Part shown: one piece after another, positions 23,095 through 33,248 of the stretch
How the letters are laid out: each line of letters begins with the position of its first letter
Position numbering within the stretch: the stretch's first letter is position 1
Assembly: GCA_038226305.1 (NCBI GenBank)
Contig: JBBRQN010000009.1
Span: forward strand, 43,403-107,402
Length of the DNA stretch: 64,000 nucleotides
Direction of reading: 5' to 3'
DNA from: JASLDZ01 sp038226305
GTDB lineage: Bacteria > Pseudomonadota > Alphaproteobacteria > Caulobacterales > Caulobacteraceae
Notes under the pieces: generated by a model
The model's database searches: none
Told to the model about the DNA's origin: nothing
The model's input: only the letters and a program-made list of their open reading frames with translations
Translations under genes and position numbers: made by a program

Positions 23095-23305
23095 GGCGTG
23101 CGCCTCTTTCTGACGTTGCGGTGCTGCAAGGTCGTCTCCCGGAGATGAACGCAGGCTGAGCCGTATGGATCAATACGGTTGCCATCTCCGGTGCCGTCGG
23201 CCGCGCCCGCTCGTCTTACAACGGCGTCATGACCCCGAATTAAGCTGCTCCCATCGCCCGCGGCGCCTAGCGTTGCTGAGACCAGTCGCCTTGGGAGGCC
23301 CCTTC

Positions 23306-24271
23306 ATGATCGCCCGTATCGCTCTCGCCGCCGCCGTGGCCGCGCCGCTCCTCATCGCTGCACCGGCGTTTGCCGCCCCCTCTTTGGCGGATGGGGTGCG
23401 TATCGAGAATGCCGCCGCCCGCGTCATCGTCATTCCCGAAGCCCGGGGCGATGTCTCGGTCACCACGCACGGGGGCGATGCCCGCCTGCCGCAGATCCGC
23501 ACCCGCGTTGAGGGTGGCACGGTCATCGTAGATGGCGGCTTGCGCAACCGGATCATGAGCTGCGGCGTGATCAACATGAACATGGGCGCCCTGTTCCATC
23601 ACGACCGGGAGCGCGGCCGCCCCTCGCCCGGCCAGCGGGTGATGATCCGCGGGGTGGGCCCGCTTACGCTGGACCATCTGCCCGAGATCACCGTGCACGT
23701 GCCGATGAGCGCGTCCGTCTCCGCAGACGGCGCGGTCTGGGGCGAGGCCGGACCCTCCGACGCCCTGCGCCTCTCGGCCTCGGGCTGCGGCGACTGGCGG
23801 GTGGGCGACGTGCGAGGCCCGCTCGACGTCTCGACCAATGGCTCGGGTGACGTGATCGCCCGCCACGCGGGCGGCTTGCACGCGCAGCTTTCCGGCTCCG
23901 GCGACCTGGCGGTAGGCGATGTGGACCGCGACGCGAACATCGCGATCGCCGGCTCCGGCGATGTGCTGGCCAGGCGGATCGGTGGCCGCCTGCAGTCCCG
24001 CGTTAACGGCTCGGGCGATCTGAAGGTGGCCCGGGCCGACGGGCCTATCGAGGCGCAGATCGGCGGCTCTGGCGACCTGCGGATCGTCGAGGGTCGCAGC
24101 CCGCGGGTGACGGTCTCCGTGGCCGGATCGGGAGACTTCCGCTTCGGCGGGGTCGCCGGCGCGCTCGATGCAACTGTCGCCGGATCGGGCGATGTCTATG
24201 TGGGGCGAGTGGACGGGCCGGTCTCGAAGTCCGTGGCGGGGTCGGGCGATATCCACATCGGCGGGCATTGA
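23306..24271 (+). CDS. Secreted GIN-domain (DUF2807) protein
   Basis: A signal peptide (IALAAAVAAPLLIAAPAFAA) leads a repetitive beta-rich protein of 321 residues. At least seven copies of a Gly-Ser-Gly-Asp turn (NGSGDV, SGSGDL, AGSGDV, NGSGDL, GGSGDL, AGSGDF, AGSGDI) recur about every 20 residues. This is typical of the putative auto-transporter adhesin head GIN domain, which folds as a right-handed beta-helix. Function is unproven; periplasmic or surface adhesion is a common guess. GGGAGG eight bases before ATG 23306 fixes the start. The gene is divergent from the CVNH gene over 211 bp, so both secreted proteins could share regulation. Confidence 0.82.
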   Translation: MIARIALAAAVAAPLLIAAPAFAAPSLADGVRIENAAARVIVIPEARGDVSVTTHGGDARLPQIRTRVEGGTVIVDGGLRNRIMSCGVINMNMGALFHHDRERGRPSPGQRVMIRGVGPLTLDHLPEITVHVPMSASVSADGAVWGEAGPSDALRLSASGCGDWRVGDVRGPLDVSTNGSGDVIARHAGGLHAQLSGSGDLAVGDVDRDANIAIAGSGDVLARRIGGRLQSRVNGSGDLKVARADGPIEAQIGGSGDLRIVEGRSPRVTVSVAGSGDFRFGGVAGALDATVAGSGDVYVGRVDGPVSKSVAGSGDIHIGGH

Positions 24272-24327
24272 GCCCGGCGCGCATGCCGGATGGTTCACGC
24301 CCCGCCCACGATATGCTTTAGCGGGGC

Positions 24328-24759
24328 GTGAGCTTCACCAACTGCCTGATCGTGATGCTGGGCGGCGCGCTGGGCACCCTGGCGCGCTACGCCATCTCGC
24401 TGTGGATGCTGCCCGCCAGCCGTGATCTGCCGTGGGGCACCGTGCTCATCAACGGCACAGGCTCGTTCCTCATCGGCTTCTTCGGAACGCTCACCCTGGC
24501 CTCCGGCCGGTGGCCGATGTCGGATGCGATGCGGCTGTTCGTGATGATCGGCTTCTGCGGCGGCTACACCACCTTCTCCTCATTCAGCCTGCAGACGCTC
24601 GACCTGCTACGGGCGGGTGCGACGGGGAGGGCGGCTCTGAACATCGGCGCATCGGTGCTGCTGTGCGTCGGTGCGGTGGCTGTCGGGCACCTTCTGGCCG
24701 CGCAGCTCAACGGCGGCGCCCAGCGGGTTGCTCAGGTGGCGCTGGAAGAGGACGCTTGA
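24328..24759 (+). CDS. crcB: Fluoride ion channel CrcB/Fluc
   Basis: This four-TM protein of 143 residues forms a dual-topology dimeric channel that expels fluoride from the cytoplasm. Family motifs are GGALGTLARYAIS, NGTGSFLIGFFGT (the conserved Asn) and GFCGGYTTFSSFSLQT (the phenylalanine track). The start is GTG 24328; there is no nearby ATG. I looked for a fluoride riboswitch in the 56-base gap before it and saw none. Its stop lies inside a hairpin shared with the convergent MFS gene. Confidence 0.93.
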   Translation: MSFTNCLIVMLGGALGTLARYAISLWMLPASRDLPWGTVLINGTGSFLIGFFGTLTLASGRWPMSDAMRLFVMIGFCGGYTTFSSFSLQTLDLLRAGATGRAALNIGASVLLCVGAVAVGHLLAAQLNGGAQRVAQVALEEDA

Positions 24760-24775
24760 GCCCTCGCGCTCAAGC
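24754..24775. terminator. Hairpin spanning both stop codons of crcB and the MFS gene
   Basis: A perfect 8-bp stem GCTTGAGC/GCTCAAGC with a six-base loop contains the crcB TGA in one arm and the convergent gene's TGA in the other. It has no U-run; a bidirectional role is likely. Confidence 0.45.
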
Positions 24776-25960
24776 CCGCTCCAGCCGGAACGTCGCCGCC
24801 GCCATGACGAGGCTGACTCCGATCACCAGCAGGAGCGTGCCTGGCAGGCCCTGGTCCAGCCCGAAGGCGAAGGTGATCGGCCCCGCCGTCTGCAGGAACT
24901 TGGCGGGGGTGTTGAGAAGGCCTGCGCGGGTGGCATAGCCCTCCCGCCCCCATAGGCGCAGCGGCAAGGAGCCGTTGGCCACCGACAGGACTCCGTTCGC
25001 CAGCCCCTGCATCACCACGAACACCGGCGCAGCGGTGTCACCCAGCGCCCCTACGCTCACCGCGCCCACGCAGGGAAGGAGGGCGGCCGTGCGCACCGCC
25101 GCCACCGGGGCCACGCCGCGCAGGATCGTCAGCTCCATCAGCCGCGCGCTCACCGCAGCGAAGCCGAGCAGGCCCGCCACCTGAGCCGCGCGGCCGATCG
25201 GAAGCCCCGTCGCGGCCAGCAGGCGCGGCAGGTTCGATCCCATGCCCGCCGACAGGAACCACGCCGCCGTGAAAAGTACGGCGAGCTGCAGCATCCGCCG
25301 GTCCCAGACCGCCTTCGCGGCCCCGCCCCGGTCGCGGGCATGCGGCGCTGCTTTGGGCGCAAGGAGCGCGAGAGTCGGCACCACGACGCAGGCCAGCAGG
25401 GCCGCCAGGCAAAGGCAGGTTCCTCGCCAGCCGACCGCATGGGCCAGGTGCGGCGTCAGCAGCCACGTCGTCGAGCTGCCGAAGCCGCCCACCAGCGAGA
25501 TCACCGTTATGGGCCGCCGGGCCTCGATCCCGAACACCTCCACCGCCAGGGCGTTCGGCCCGAAGTAGAGCGAGGCGCTCATGCCCGCACCCATGACCGC
25601 CAGGGCCGTGAAGAAGGCGGGCGGGGAGGGGGCCGCCGCCAGCGCCGCCAGCCCCGTCGCCAGAAGCACGAGCGCCGTCAGCAGCACCGGCTTGGCACCC
25701 ACCCGGTCGATGACCCGCCCTAGGGGCGCACTGAGCGCCGCGGAGATCAGCATCGCCTCCGACAGCCCGGCGAAGACGAGGCCGGGCCTCATATGCAGGC
25801 TCGCCGCTATGGGCTCGCCCAGGACGCCGAAGAGATAGAACGTCGATCCGAAGGCGATGATCTGGCTCACGCCCAGCGTCAGCACCAGACCCACCGCCCG
25901 GGAGCGTTTCAGCCCATCGGCGGGCAGGGCGGGCGGAGCATCGGTCACGGCGGCTGGCAT
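24770..25960 (-). CDS. MFS transporter
   Basis: This 396-residue major facilitator has 12 predicted TM helices. The first is VLTLGVSQIIAFGSTFYLFGVLG, and the loop 2-3 motif is PLGRVIDRVGAKPV, a variant of GxLxDRxGRKxx. The overall pattern recalls monocarboxylate/oxalate-type MFS carriers, but no substrate can be named. A TTG at 25975 extends the frame, but it would lie inside the palindrome that is probably the operator, so ATG 25960 is preferred. The gene is divergent from a LysR regulator that very likely controls it, and it converges on crcB. Confidence 0.85.
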   Translation of the reverse strand: MPAAVTDAPPALPADGLKRSRAVGLVLTLGVSQIIAFGSTFYLFGVLGEPIAASLHMRPGLVFAGLSEAMLISAALSAPLGRVIDRVGAKPVLLTALVLLATGLAALAAAPSPPAFFTALAVMGAGMSASLYFGPNALAVEVFGIEARRPITVISLVGGFGSSTTWLLTPHLAHAVGWRGTCLCLAALLACVVVPTLALLAPKAAPHARDRGGAAKAVWDRRMLQLAVLFTAAWFLSAGMGSNLPRLLAATGLPIGRAAQVAGLLGFAAVSARLMELTILRGVAPVAAVRTAALLPCVGAVSVGALGDTAAPVFVVMQGLANGVLSVANGSLPLRLWGREGYATRAGLLNTPAKFLQTAGPITFAFGLDQGLPGTLLLVIGVSLVMAAATFRLERA

Positions 25961-25970
25961 CGTCGAGCTT

Positions 25971-25982
25971 GCCAAGCTTGGC
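25971..25982. promoter_or_regulatory. Candidate LysR operator
   Basis: The perfect palindrome GCCAAGCTTGGC, set in a TTGCC...GGCCA context, lies between the divergent MFS and lysR-type starts. LysR boxes follow T-N11-A within imperfect dyads, which this sequence fits. Confidence 0.45.
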
Positions 25983-26003
25983 CAGCGACCTCATCGGTTG
26001 GTC

Positions 26004-26894
26004 ATGTTCGAAAAGCGCACAGGCCCTGCACCGCCCTCGCTCAACGCCTTGCGGGCCTTTGAGGCGATGGCGCGAACGGGATCGGCCACCGTCGCAGGCG
26101 AGGAACTGCACGTGACCCACAGCGCCGTGAGCCGGCAGGTGAAGGCGCTGGAGGCGTCGCTGGGTGTGCGCCTGTTCGAGGGGCCGAGGCACCGGCTGCG
26201 ATTGACCGTGGTCGGCGTGGCCCTTCTCCCCCGCCTCAGCGGTGCCTTCGACGACATCGCTTCGGCCGTTCGCGAGGCGAGGGGCGGGGAGGAGCGGCTG
26301 GTGGTTGCGGTCAACGCCAGCCTGTCGGTCAAATGGCTGATCCCGCGGCTCTCCCGCTTCGTCCAGCGCGAGCCGGACATCGCCGTGCAGCTCGTCGAGC
26401 TGGCCCCCAACGCCTACTCCCACCGCGAGGCGCATGTGCTGCTGCGGCTGATGGGAGAAGACCGCCTGACTGGACCGGGGATCGAACGCCTGCTCGACAA
26501 CCGGGTGGGACCGGTGGCGGCCCCCGCTTTGATGGAGAGCCTGGGGGGCGACTGGCGGCGCGGACCGCGGCTCCTTTCCAGCACCCATCCGAAGGCATGG
26601 ACCGACTGGTGCGAGCGCGTAGGCGAACCGGCGCCTCCGCCCGTGGCTCGCCGTTTCGCGCACCTGCATTTCGCCGCCGATGCAGCGCGCGCGGGGCTCG
26701 GCGTGGCAGTGCTGCCGTGGGTGGTCGTCGCGGGCGATGTGGCGGCTGGCGGCCTCGTCCCCGCCGGGCCGTTCGTGGCGACGCCCAGCGCCCTGGCCGT
26801 AGTCGCCGCCGCCCAGCCTCCCGGTCGCGCGGTGCGACGCTTCACCTCCTGGCTGCGGGAAGAGGCCGACGCCACCGCCCCGGCACCGACCTGA
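26004..26894 (+). CDS. LysR family transcriptional regulator
   Basis: The N-terminal winged helix-turn-helix (about residues 11-70) reads SLNALRAFEAMARTGSATVAGEELHV in two parts, then THSAVSRQVKALEASLGVRLFEG. It is close to the GcvA-like branch. The effector-binding domain covers about residues 90-285. The length of 296 residues is normal. ATG 26004 follows the divergent MFS start by about 45 bases, and the palindrome between them suggests autoregulation and control of the transporter. The inducer is unknown. Confidence 0.9.
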   Translation: MFEKRTGPAPPSLNALRAFEAMARTGSATVAGEELHVTHSAVSRQVKALEASLGVRLFEGPRHRLRLTVVGVALLPRLSGAFDDIASAVREARGGEERLVVAVNASLSVKWLIPRLSRFVQREPDIAVQLVELAPNAYSHREAHVLLRLMGEDRLTGPGIERLLDNRVGPVAAPALMESLGGDWRRGPRLLSSTHPKAWTDWCERVGEPAPPPVARRFAHLHFAADAARAGLGVAVLPWVVVAGDVAAGGLVPAGPFVATPSALAVVAAAQPPGRAVRRFTSWLREEADATAPAPT

Positions 26895-27255
26895 GAGCGG
26901 AGTTACACACGGGTTGACGGGCCGACTCGGTTTGAGTATCTACCCGCCTCCCTTGAGGGTCGGCTGTGGCGACGGTGATTCCGGCGTCAGACGCGGTCCG
27001 CGAAAGTTCACGCCGTAGGGCGCACATCCGCAAGGATGAGCGAGCGGGGTGAGGCTGAAGGGCTCTGCAGCGCTGTTCGCGCCACCGGGCCTTTTGTTTT
27101 GCGGACACGTCGCGCGGTCGATTTCCCTTTCGGGAGAATGGTTTGCGTGTATGTGTTCGGGTGTTGCGGGGTCTCTCCATTCGGGGCGGGCCTCAAGCTC
27201 TTTGAACTGTCAGGGCGTGGCGCCTTCCCGGCGACCGCGGAGATTTGGAAGCGAT
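26895..27255 (+). promoter_or_regulatory. Leader region of the S10 operon
   Basis: These 361 bases before rpsJ hold a promoter near the upstream end and then a long untranslated leader of about 300 bases. The leader includes a GC-rich stretch ending in CCTTTTGTTTTG (about 27110). In gamma-proteobacteria the S10 leader is the target of L4 control. The sequence here is different, and I cannot assign a matching structure. No convincing small gene is seen. Confidence 0.5.
26914..26942 (+). promoter_or_regulatory. Promoter of the S10-spc operon
   Basis: TTGACG (26914-26919) and TATCTA (26937-26942) are 17 bases apart, just after the lysR gene and before the long rpsJ leader. Confidence 0.65.
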
Positions 27256-27564
27256 ATGGATCGTCAAAACATCCGCATCCGGCTTAAGGCCTTCGATCAC
27301 CGGGTGCTGGATCACAGCACGCGCGAGATCGTGCAAACGGCCAAGCGCACCGGTGCGACCGTCCGCGGGCCGATCCCGCTGCCAACGCTCATCGAGAAGT
27401 TCACCGTCAACCGCTCGCCCCACGTGGACAAGAAGTCCCGCGAGCAGTTCGAAATCCGCACCCACAAGCGCGTCCTCGACATCGTCGATCCGACCCCGCA
27501 GACCGTCGACGCGCTCATGAAGCTCGACCTGTCGGCCGGTGTCGACGTCGAGATCAAGATCTAA
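27256..27564 (+). CDS. rpsJ: 30S ribosomal protein S10 (NusE)
   Basis: S10 is a 30S head protein that also binds NusB and NusG in antitermination. The 102 residues include [14 protein letters not shown], the loop RGPIPLPT and [19 protein letters not shown] 27256 gives the family start; the upstream open frame is not homologous. It is the first gene of the S10-spc run, which continues to secY and adk. Confidence 0.97.
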   Translation: MDRQNIRIRLKAFDHRVLDHSTREIVQTAKRTGATVRGPIPLPTLIEKFTVNRSPHVDKKSREQFEIRTHKRVLDIVDPTPQTVDALMKLDLSAGVDVEIKI

Positions 27565-27579
27565 GGAGCGCTGAGAAAA

Positions 27580-28356
27580 ATGCCCGCTCCCCACAACTCC
27601 ACCACGGCCGTCCGCCGCACCGGCGTTCTCGCCAAGAAGCTGGGCATGACCCGCTTCTTCGACGACACCGGCGTGCACGTGCCCGTCACCGTCCTCGCCC
27701 TCGAGGGCTGCCAGGTCATCGGCACCCGCACGATGGAGAAGGATGGCTACACCGCCGTCCAGCTCGGTTCCGGCGCCCGCAAGGCCAAGAACGTTCCGAA
27801 CCCGCAGCGTCGCGACTACGGCAAGATCGGCGTCGAGCCGAAGGCCCAGGTCGTGGAGTTCCGCGTCACCGAGGACCTGCTCCTCGAGGTCGGTGCCGAG
27901 ATCACGGCCGATCACTTCGTGCCGGGCCAGAAGGTCGACGTGCAGGGCACGACGATCGGCAAGGGCTTCGCTGGCGCCATCAAGCGCTGGAACTTCGGCG
28001 GCATGCGCGCCACCCACGGGGTGTCGGTCAGCCACCGGGCGCACGGCTCCACCGGCCAGCGTCAGGATCCGGGTAAGGTCTTCAAGAACAAGAAGATGGC
28101 CGGCCACCTCGGCGTCGAGACGGTCACCACCCAGAACCTCACCATCTTCCGCGTTGATGCGGAACGCGGCCTGATCATGATCAAGGGCGCGGTTCCCGGT
28201 GCCGAGGGCGGTTATGTGAAGGTGCGCGACGCTGTGAAGAAGGCGGCACCCGAAGGCCTCCCCACGCCCGCAGCCTTCAAGTCCACCAAGTCGGCTTCGA
28301 TGCCGGCCGAGGCGGCTCCGGCCGTTGAAACCCAAGAAGAAGGGGGCGAGGCGTGA
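27580..28356 (+). CDS. rplC: 50S ribosomal protein L3
   Basis: L3 initiates 50S assembly and reaches the peptidyl-transferase centre. The signature [20 protein letters not shown] is present, including the Gln that PrmB methylates in other bacteria. The protein has 258 residues with an Ala/Glu-rich C-terminal tail of about 40 residues, as in other alphaproteobacteria. Its stop overlaps the rplD GTG start (GTGA). Confidence 0.96.
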   Translation: MPAPHNSTTAVRRTGVLAKKLGMTRFFDDTGVHVPVTVLALEGCQVIGTRTMEKDGYTAVQLGSGARKAKNVPNPQRRDYGKIGVEPKAQVVEFRVTEDLLLEVGAEITADHFVPGQKVDVQGTTIGKGFAGAIKRWNFGGMRATHGVSVSHRAHGSTGQRQDPGKVFKNKKMAGHLGVETVTTQNLTIFRVDAERGLIMIKGAVPGAEGGYVKVRDAVKKAAPEGLPTPAAFKSTKSASMPAEAAPAVETQEEGGEA

Positions 28357-28997
28357 AACTCAACGTCACGAACCTCGACGCCGGTTCCGCCGGCGACATC
28401 GAGCTTTCCGACGAGATCTTCGGCCTGACCGAGATCCGCTCCGACATCCTGCAGCGCATGGTCACCTGGCAGCTCGCCAAGCGCCGGGCGGGCACGCACA
28501 AGATCAAGACCCGCAACGAAGTCGCCCGCACGGGCAAGAAGATGTACAAGCAGAAGGGCACCGGCGGTGCCCGCCACGGCTCGCGCAAGGCGGCTCAGTT
28601 CGTCGGCGGCGCCAAGGTGTTCGGCCCGATTAACCGCAGCCACGCCTTCGACCTTCCCAAGAAGGTGCGCGCCCTGGCCCTGCGCCACGCGCTCAGTGCC
28701 AAGGCGCGTTCGGGTTCCATCGTGATCCTCGACTCGGCGGTCGTGTCGGAGCCGAAGACCTCGGCCCTGGCCGCTCGCTTCGAGAAGATGGGCCTGAAGA
28801 ACGCGCTGTTCATCGCCGGCCCTGAAGTGGACGTGAATCTCAAGCTCGCGGCCCGCAACATCCCGATGATCGACGTGCTGCCCGACGCCGGCCTGAACGT
28901 CTACGACGTGCTGCGCCGCGACACCCTGGTGCTCACCCGCGACGCAGTGGCCGCAATTGAGGCCCGCTTCGCTCCCGCCCAGAAGGAAGCCGCCTGA
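28353..28997 (+). CDS. rplD: 50S ribosomal protein L4
   Basis: L4 lines the peptide exit tunnel. The tunnel loop [25 protein letters not shown] is the key conserved segment, given here in abbreviated form as the region of residues 53-77. The start is GTG, overlapping the rplC stop by four bases, which suggests translational coupling. The length of 214 residues is normal. Autogenous control of this operon by L4 is known only for some bacteria. Confidence 0.95.
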   Translation: MKLNVTNLDAGSAGDIELSDEIFGLTEIRSDILQRMVTWQLAKRRAGTHKIKTRNEVARTGKKMYKQKGTGGARHGSRKAAQFVGGAKVFGPINRSHAFDLPKKVRALALRHALSAKARSGSIVILDSAVVSEPKTSALAARFEKMGLKNALFIAGPEVDVNLKLAARNIPMIDVLPDAGLNVYDVLRRDTLVLTRDAVAAIEARFAPAQKEAA

Positions 28998-29323
28998 TGG
29001 CCAGCAAGCCCAAGACGGTCAAGGCCACGCGCGTCACCGCGCGCAGCTACGACGTGATCCTGGCGCCCCACATCACCGAGAAGGCGACCGTGCTCTCCGA
29101 GCAGAACAAGGTCGTGTTCAAGGTGGCCAAGGACGCCAGCAAGGACGAGATCGCCACCGCGGTCGAAGCGCTGTTCAACGTCAATGTGATCAAGGTGAAC
29201 ACCTTGATCCAGGAAGGCAAAGAGAAGCGCTTCCGGGGCGTGAAGGGTTGGCGCGGCGACGTGAAGAAGGCGATCGTCACCCTGGCCGACGGCCAGTCCA
29301 TCGACGTGACGACGGGACTCTAA
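28997..29323 (+). CDS. rplW: 50S ribosomal protein L23
   Basis: L23 sits at the tunnel exit and is the docking point for trigger factor and SRP. Recognisable segments are [20 protein letters not shown] near the start and the loop [19 protein letters not shown]. The protein has 108 residues with a basic, Thr/Lys-rich N-terminal extension. The start ATG shares one base with the rplD stop. Confidence 0.95.
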   Translation: MASKPKTVKATRVTARSYDVILAPHITEKATVLSEQNKVVFKVAKDASKDEIATAVEALFNVNVIKVNTLIQEGKEKRFRGVKGWRGDVKKAIVTLADGQSIDVTTGL

Positions 29324-29326
29324 GTC

Positions 29327-30163
<837 letters not shown>

Positions 30164-30165
30164 CC

Positions 30166-30444
30166 ATGAGCCGCTCCGTCTGGAAAGGGCCGTTTGTCGA
30201 CGGCTATCTCTTGAAGAAGGCCGACCAAGCCGCCGCGTCCTCCCGCAAGGACGTGATCAAGACCTGGTCGCGCCGGTCCACCATCATGCCGCAGTTCGTC
30301 GGGCTGACGTTCGGCGTGCACAACGGCCTCAAGCACGTGCCCGTCATGATCTCCGAAGACATGATCGGCATGAAGCTCGGCGAATTCGCGCCCACGCGCA
30401 CCTTCTACGGCCACGCGGCCGACAAGAAGGCGAAGAGGAAGTAA
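30166..30444 (+). CDS. rpsS: 30S ribosomal protein S19
   Basis: S19 is a 30S head protein that contacts S13 and the A-site region. The start [18 protein letters not shown] and the middle [20 protein letters not shown] are typical, as is [19 protein letters not shown]. The length of 92 residues is standard. It lies within the tightly packed S10 operon. Confidence 0.97.
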   Translation: MSRSVWKGPFVDGYLLKKADQAAASSRKDVIKTWSRRSTIMPQFVGLTFGVHNGLKHVPVMISEDMIGMKLGEFAPTRTFYGHAADKKAKRK

Positions 30445-30446
30445 CG

Positions 30447-30830
30447 ATGGCCAAGCAATCGAAAGGTCGCCGCGTCGGCGAGACCTCGGCGATGGCCAAG
30501 GTCTCCAACCTTCGCACCTCGGCGCAGAAGCTCAACCTCGTGGCGCAGTCGATCCGGGGCCTGCCTGTGCAGCGCGCCCTGAACGAACTGCAGTTCAGCC
30601 CCAAGCGCATCGCCATCGATGTGCGCAAGGCCCTGTATTCGGCAATCTCCAACGCCGAGAACAACCACAACCTCGACATCGACAGCCTCGTCGTGTCGGA
30701 GGCCTACATCGGCAAGAACCTCGTGATGAAGCGCTTCTCGGCCCGCGCCCGCGGCCGCGCCTCGCGCATCGAGAAGCCGTTTTCGGAGATCACCGTCGTG
30801 GTTCGTGAAGTCGGTGGGGAGCCCGCCTGA
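30447..30830 (+). CDS. rplV: 50S ribosomal protein L22
   Basis: L22 spans the 50S and extends a hairpin into the exit tunnel, where macrolide-resistance changes occur. The hairpin region [20 protein letters not shown] is intact at the C-terminus. The protein has 127 residues, with a short basic N-terminal extension. Its last base is the first of the rpsC start. Confidence 0.96.
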   Translation: MAKQSKGRRVGETSAMAKVSNLRTSAQKLNLVAQSIRGLPVQRALNELQFSPKRIAIDVRKALYSAISNAENNHNLDIDSLVVSEAYIGKNLVMKRFSARARGRASRIEKPFSEITVVVREVGGEPA

Positions 30831-31579
30831 TGGGTCAGAAAATCAACCCCATCGGCTTTCGCCTCGGCGTCAACCGCACCTGGGATTCCCGCTGGTTCGC
30901 ACAGGGTGCCGACTACGCGCGCCTCCTGCATCAGGACATCAAGATGCGTAAGGCGCTCAAGGCCCGCCTGAACCAGGCCGGCGTTTCGCGCATCATCATC
31001 GAGCGGCCGCACAAGCGCTGCCGGGTGACGATCTACGCGGCGCGCCCAGGTGTGATCATCGGCAAGAAGGGCGTCGATATCGAGAAGCTCCGCAAGGACC
31101 TCTCGGACATGACCGAAGGCGAAGTTCACCTGAACATCGTCGAAGTCAGGAAGCCCGAAGTGGACGCGCAGCTGGTGGCCGAGAGCATCGCCCAGCAGCT
31201 CGAGCGCCGTATCGCCTTCCGCCGCGCCATGAAGCGTTCGATCCAGTCGGCCGTGCGCCTCGGCGCCAAGGGCATCCGGATCAACGTCTCGGGCCGTCTC
31301 GGCGGTGCGGAAATCGCGCGGATGGAGTGGTATCGCGAAGGCCGCGTGCCGCTGCACACCCTGCGCGCCGACATCGACTACGGCTTCACGCAAGCCAAGA
31401 CCACCTACGGCATCATCGGCGTGAAGGTGTGGATCTTCAAAGGCGAAGTTCTCGAGCACGACCCGATGGCCCAGGACAAGCGCTGGGCCACCGAAGCCAC
31501 CGGCCCGTCTTCCGACGAGCGCGGCGGACGTGATCGGGCTCCGCGCCGTGACCGCCGCGACGCCCCTGCGGGAGCCTGA
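30830..31579 (+). CDS. rpsC: 30S ribosomal protein S3
   Basis: S3 lies at the mRNA entry channel and contributes to helicase activity. A type-II KH domain shows [19 protein letters not shown], and the C-terminal domain has [20 protein letters not shown]. The protein has 249 residues and ends in an Arg/Asp-rich tail. The start overlaps the rplV stop by one base. Confidence 0.97.
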   Translation: MGQKINPIGFRLGVNRTWDSRWFAQGADYARLLHQDIKMRKALKARLNQAGVSRIIIERPHKRCRVTIYAARPGVIIGKKGVDIEKLRKDLSDMTEGEVHLNIVEVRKPEVDAQLVAESIAQQLERRIAFRRAMKRSIQSAVRLGAKGIRINVSGRLGGAEIARMEWYREGRVPLHTLRADIDYGFTQAKTTYGIIGVKVWIFKGEVLEHDPMAQDKRWATEATGPSSDERGGRDRAPRRDRRDAPAGA

Positions 31580-31584
31580 CGACC

Positions 31585-32037
31585 ATGATGCAACCGAAAA
31601 AGACCCGCTTCACCAAGCAGTTCAAGGGTCGCATCCACGGCAATTCGAAGGGCGGCACCTCGCTGAACTTCGGATCGTACGGCATGAAGGCGCTGGAGCC
31701 TGAGCGGATCACCGCCCGCCAGATCGAAGCCGCTCGTCGGGCGATCACTCGCCAGATGAAGCGTCAGGGCCGGGTATGGATCCGCATCTTCCCGGACCTG
31801 CCGGTTTCCGACAAGCCGGCCGAAGTCCGCATGGGCAAGGGCAAGGGCTCGATCGAATACTGGGCGGCTCGCGTCGCCCCCGGTCGGATCCTGTTCGAGA
31901 TCGACGGCGTGCCGGACGACGTGGCGCGACTGGCGCTGTCGCTCGGTGCCGCCAAGCTGCCGATCAAGGTGAAGGTGGTCACCCGCCTCGACGCCGGGGT
32001 CGTGTCCCACACCGAAGCCGTGGCGGAGGCCGCCTGA
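31585..32037 (+). CDS. rplP: 50S ribosomal protein L16
   Basis: L16 shapes the A-site tRNA path on the 50S. The segments [20 protein letters not shown], the Arg-containing [20 protein letters not shown] and [11 protein letters not shown] are family hallmarks. Two adjacent ATG codons occur (31585 and 31588). GGAG ten bases before the first supports 31585; the second would match the usual single-Met start. Its stop overlaps the rpmC start (TGATG). Confidence 0.96.
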   Translation: MMQPKKTRFTKQFKGRIHGNSKGGTSLNFGSYGMKALEPERITARQIEAARRAITRQMKRQGRVWIRIFPDLPVSDKPAEVRMGKGKGSIEYWAARVAPGRILFEIDGVPDDVARLALSLGAAKLPIKVKVVTRLDAGVVSHTEAVAEAA

Positions 32038-32270
32038 TGAAGATCGCCGACGTGCGCGGGCTCACCCCCGACCAGTCCGAAGAGACGCTCCTCAACCTGA
32101 AGAAGGAGCAGTTCAACCTGCGCTTCCAGGCGGCCACCGGCCAGATGGAGAAGACCCACCGCGTGAACCAGATCCGCAAGGACATCGCGCGCATCAAGAC
32201 CGTCGCCAGCCAGAAGGCCGGACCGAAGACCCGCGGGTCCAAGGCCAAGGCTGCTGGCAAGACGGCCTAA
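32037..32270 (+). CDS. rpmC: 50S ribosomal protein L29
   Basis: L29 is a small two-helix protein near the tunnel exit. The core [18 protein letters not shown] and [15 protein letters not shown] are conserved. At 77 residues it is a little long because of a basic Lys/Ala C-terminal tail. The start overlaps the rplP stop by one base, so it is probably translationally coupled. Confidence 0.95.
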   Translation: MKIADVRGLTPDQSEETLLNLKKEQFNLRFQAATGQMEKTHRVNQIRKDIARIKTVASQKAGPKTRGSKAKAAGKTA

Positions 32271-32285
32271 GGAAGAGATCGAACG

Positions 32286-32540
32286 ATGCCGAAGCGAGTT
32301 CTCGAAGGCGTGGTCGTCTCCGACAAGGGCGACAAGACCGTGATCGTGAAGGTGGAACGCACGTTCCTCCATCCCGTCATGAAGAAGACCGTGCGCCGGT
32401 CCAAGAAATATCACGCTCATGACGAGGGCAACACCTACAAGGCTGGCGATCACGCCCGCATTGTAGAGTGCGCGCCCAAGTCGAAGCTGAAGACGTGGGA
32501 AGTCATGCCGAAGGCAGACTCCTCCACGGCCTCGGCCTGA
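32286..32540 (+). CDS. rpsQ: 30S ribosomal protein S17
   Basis: S17 is an OB-fold primary binder of 16S rRNA. The segments [20 protein letters not shown] and [21 protein letters not shown] are typical. The protein has 84 residues and a GGAAGAGA ribosome-binding site. It is the last gene of the S10 portion, followed by rplN after 22 bases. Confidence 0.95.
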   Translation: MPKRVLEGVVVSDKGDKTVIVKVERTFLHPVMKKTVRRSKKYHAHDEGNTYKAGDHARIVECAPKSKLKTWEVMPKADSSTASA

Positions 32541-32562
32541 CCCTGTTCTGGAAGGTTAACTC

Positions 32563-32931
32563 ATGATCCAGATGCAAACTAACTTGGAGGTCGCCGATAA
32601 TTCGGGGGCTCGCCGGGTCATGTGCATCAAGGTGCTCGGTGGCGCAGGCCGTCGATACGCCGCGGTGGGCGATGTCATCGTCGCCTCCGTCAAGGAAGCC
32701 ATTCCGCGCGGTCGCGTGAAGAAGGGCGACGTGGTCCGCTGCGTTGTCGTTCGCACCGCCAAGGACATCGCCCGCAAGGACGGCTCGACCATCCGCTTCG
32801 ACAAGTCGGCGGCGGTGATCGTGAACAAGTCCAACGAGCCTGTCGGCACCCGCATCTTCGGACCAGTTCCGCGCGAGCTTCGCGCCAAGAACCACATGAA
32901 GATCATCAGCCTCGCGCCGGAGGTGCTGTAA
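32563..32931 (+). CDS. rplN: 50S ribosomal protein L14
   Basis: L14 forms intersubunit bridges and is the binding site for the silencing factor RsfS. The start [20 protein letters not shown] and the C-terminal [19 protein letters not shown] are canonical. The length of 122 residues is exactly standard. The TAA stop overlaps the rplX ATG by one base. Confidence 0.97.
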   Translation: MIQMQTNLEVADNSGARRVMCIKVLGGAGRRYAAVGDVIVASVKEAIPRGRVKKGDVVRCVVVRTAKDIARKDGSTIRFDKSAAVIVNKSNEPVGTRIFGPVPRELRAKNHMKIISLAPEVL

Positions 32932-33248
32932 TGGCGGCCAAGATCAAATCGGGCGACCGGGTCGTGATCCTTTCGGGTCGTGACAAGGGCAAGTCCGGCC
33001 GCGTGACCAAGGTCATGCCGAAGGACGCGCGCGTGGTGGTGGAGGGGATCAACATGGTCCAGCGCCACACCAAGGCGAGCCAGGCCGACCCCCAGGGCGG
33101 CATCAAGCACAAGGAAGCGCCGCTTCACGTGTCCAACGTGGCGATCGCTGACTCCAAGGGCGCCCCTTCGCGCGTGGGCTTCCGCATGGAGGGCGACAAG
33201 AAGGTGCGCTTTGCAAAGACGACCGGCGAGGTGATCAACAATGGCTGA
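32931..33248 (+). CDS. rplX: 50S ribosomal protein L24
   Basis: L24 is an assembly initiator with a KOW motif: [20 protein letters not shown] near the start. The length of 105 residues is normal. The last eight bases overlap the start of rplE. Confidence 0.96.
   Translation: MAAKIKSGDRVVILSGRDKGKSGRVTKVMPKDARVVVEGINMVQRHTKASQADPQGGIKHKEAPLHVSNVAIADSKGAPSRVGFRMEGDKKVRFAKTTGEVINNG

Noticed and set aside
24272..24327. Fluoride riboswitch before crcB
   Set aside because: The gap is only 56 bases and shows no pseudoknot core of the crcB motif.
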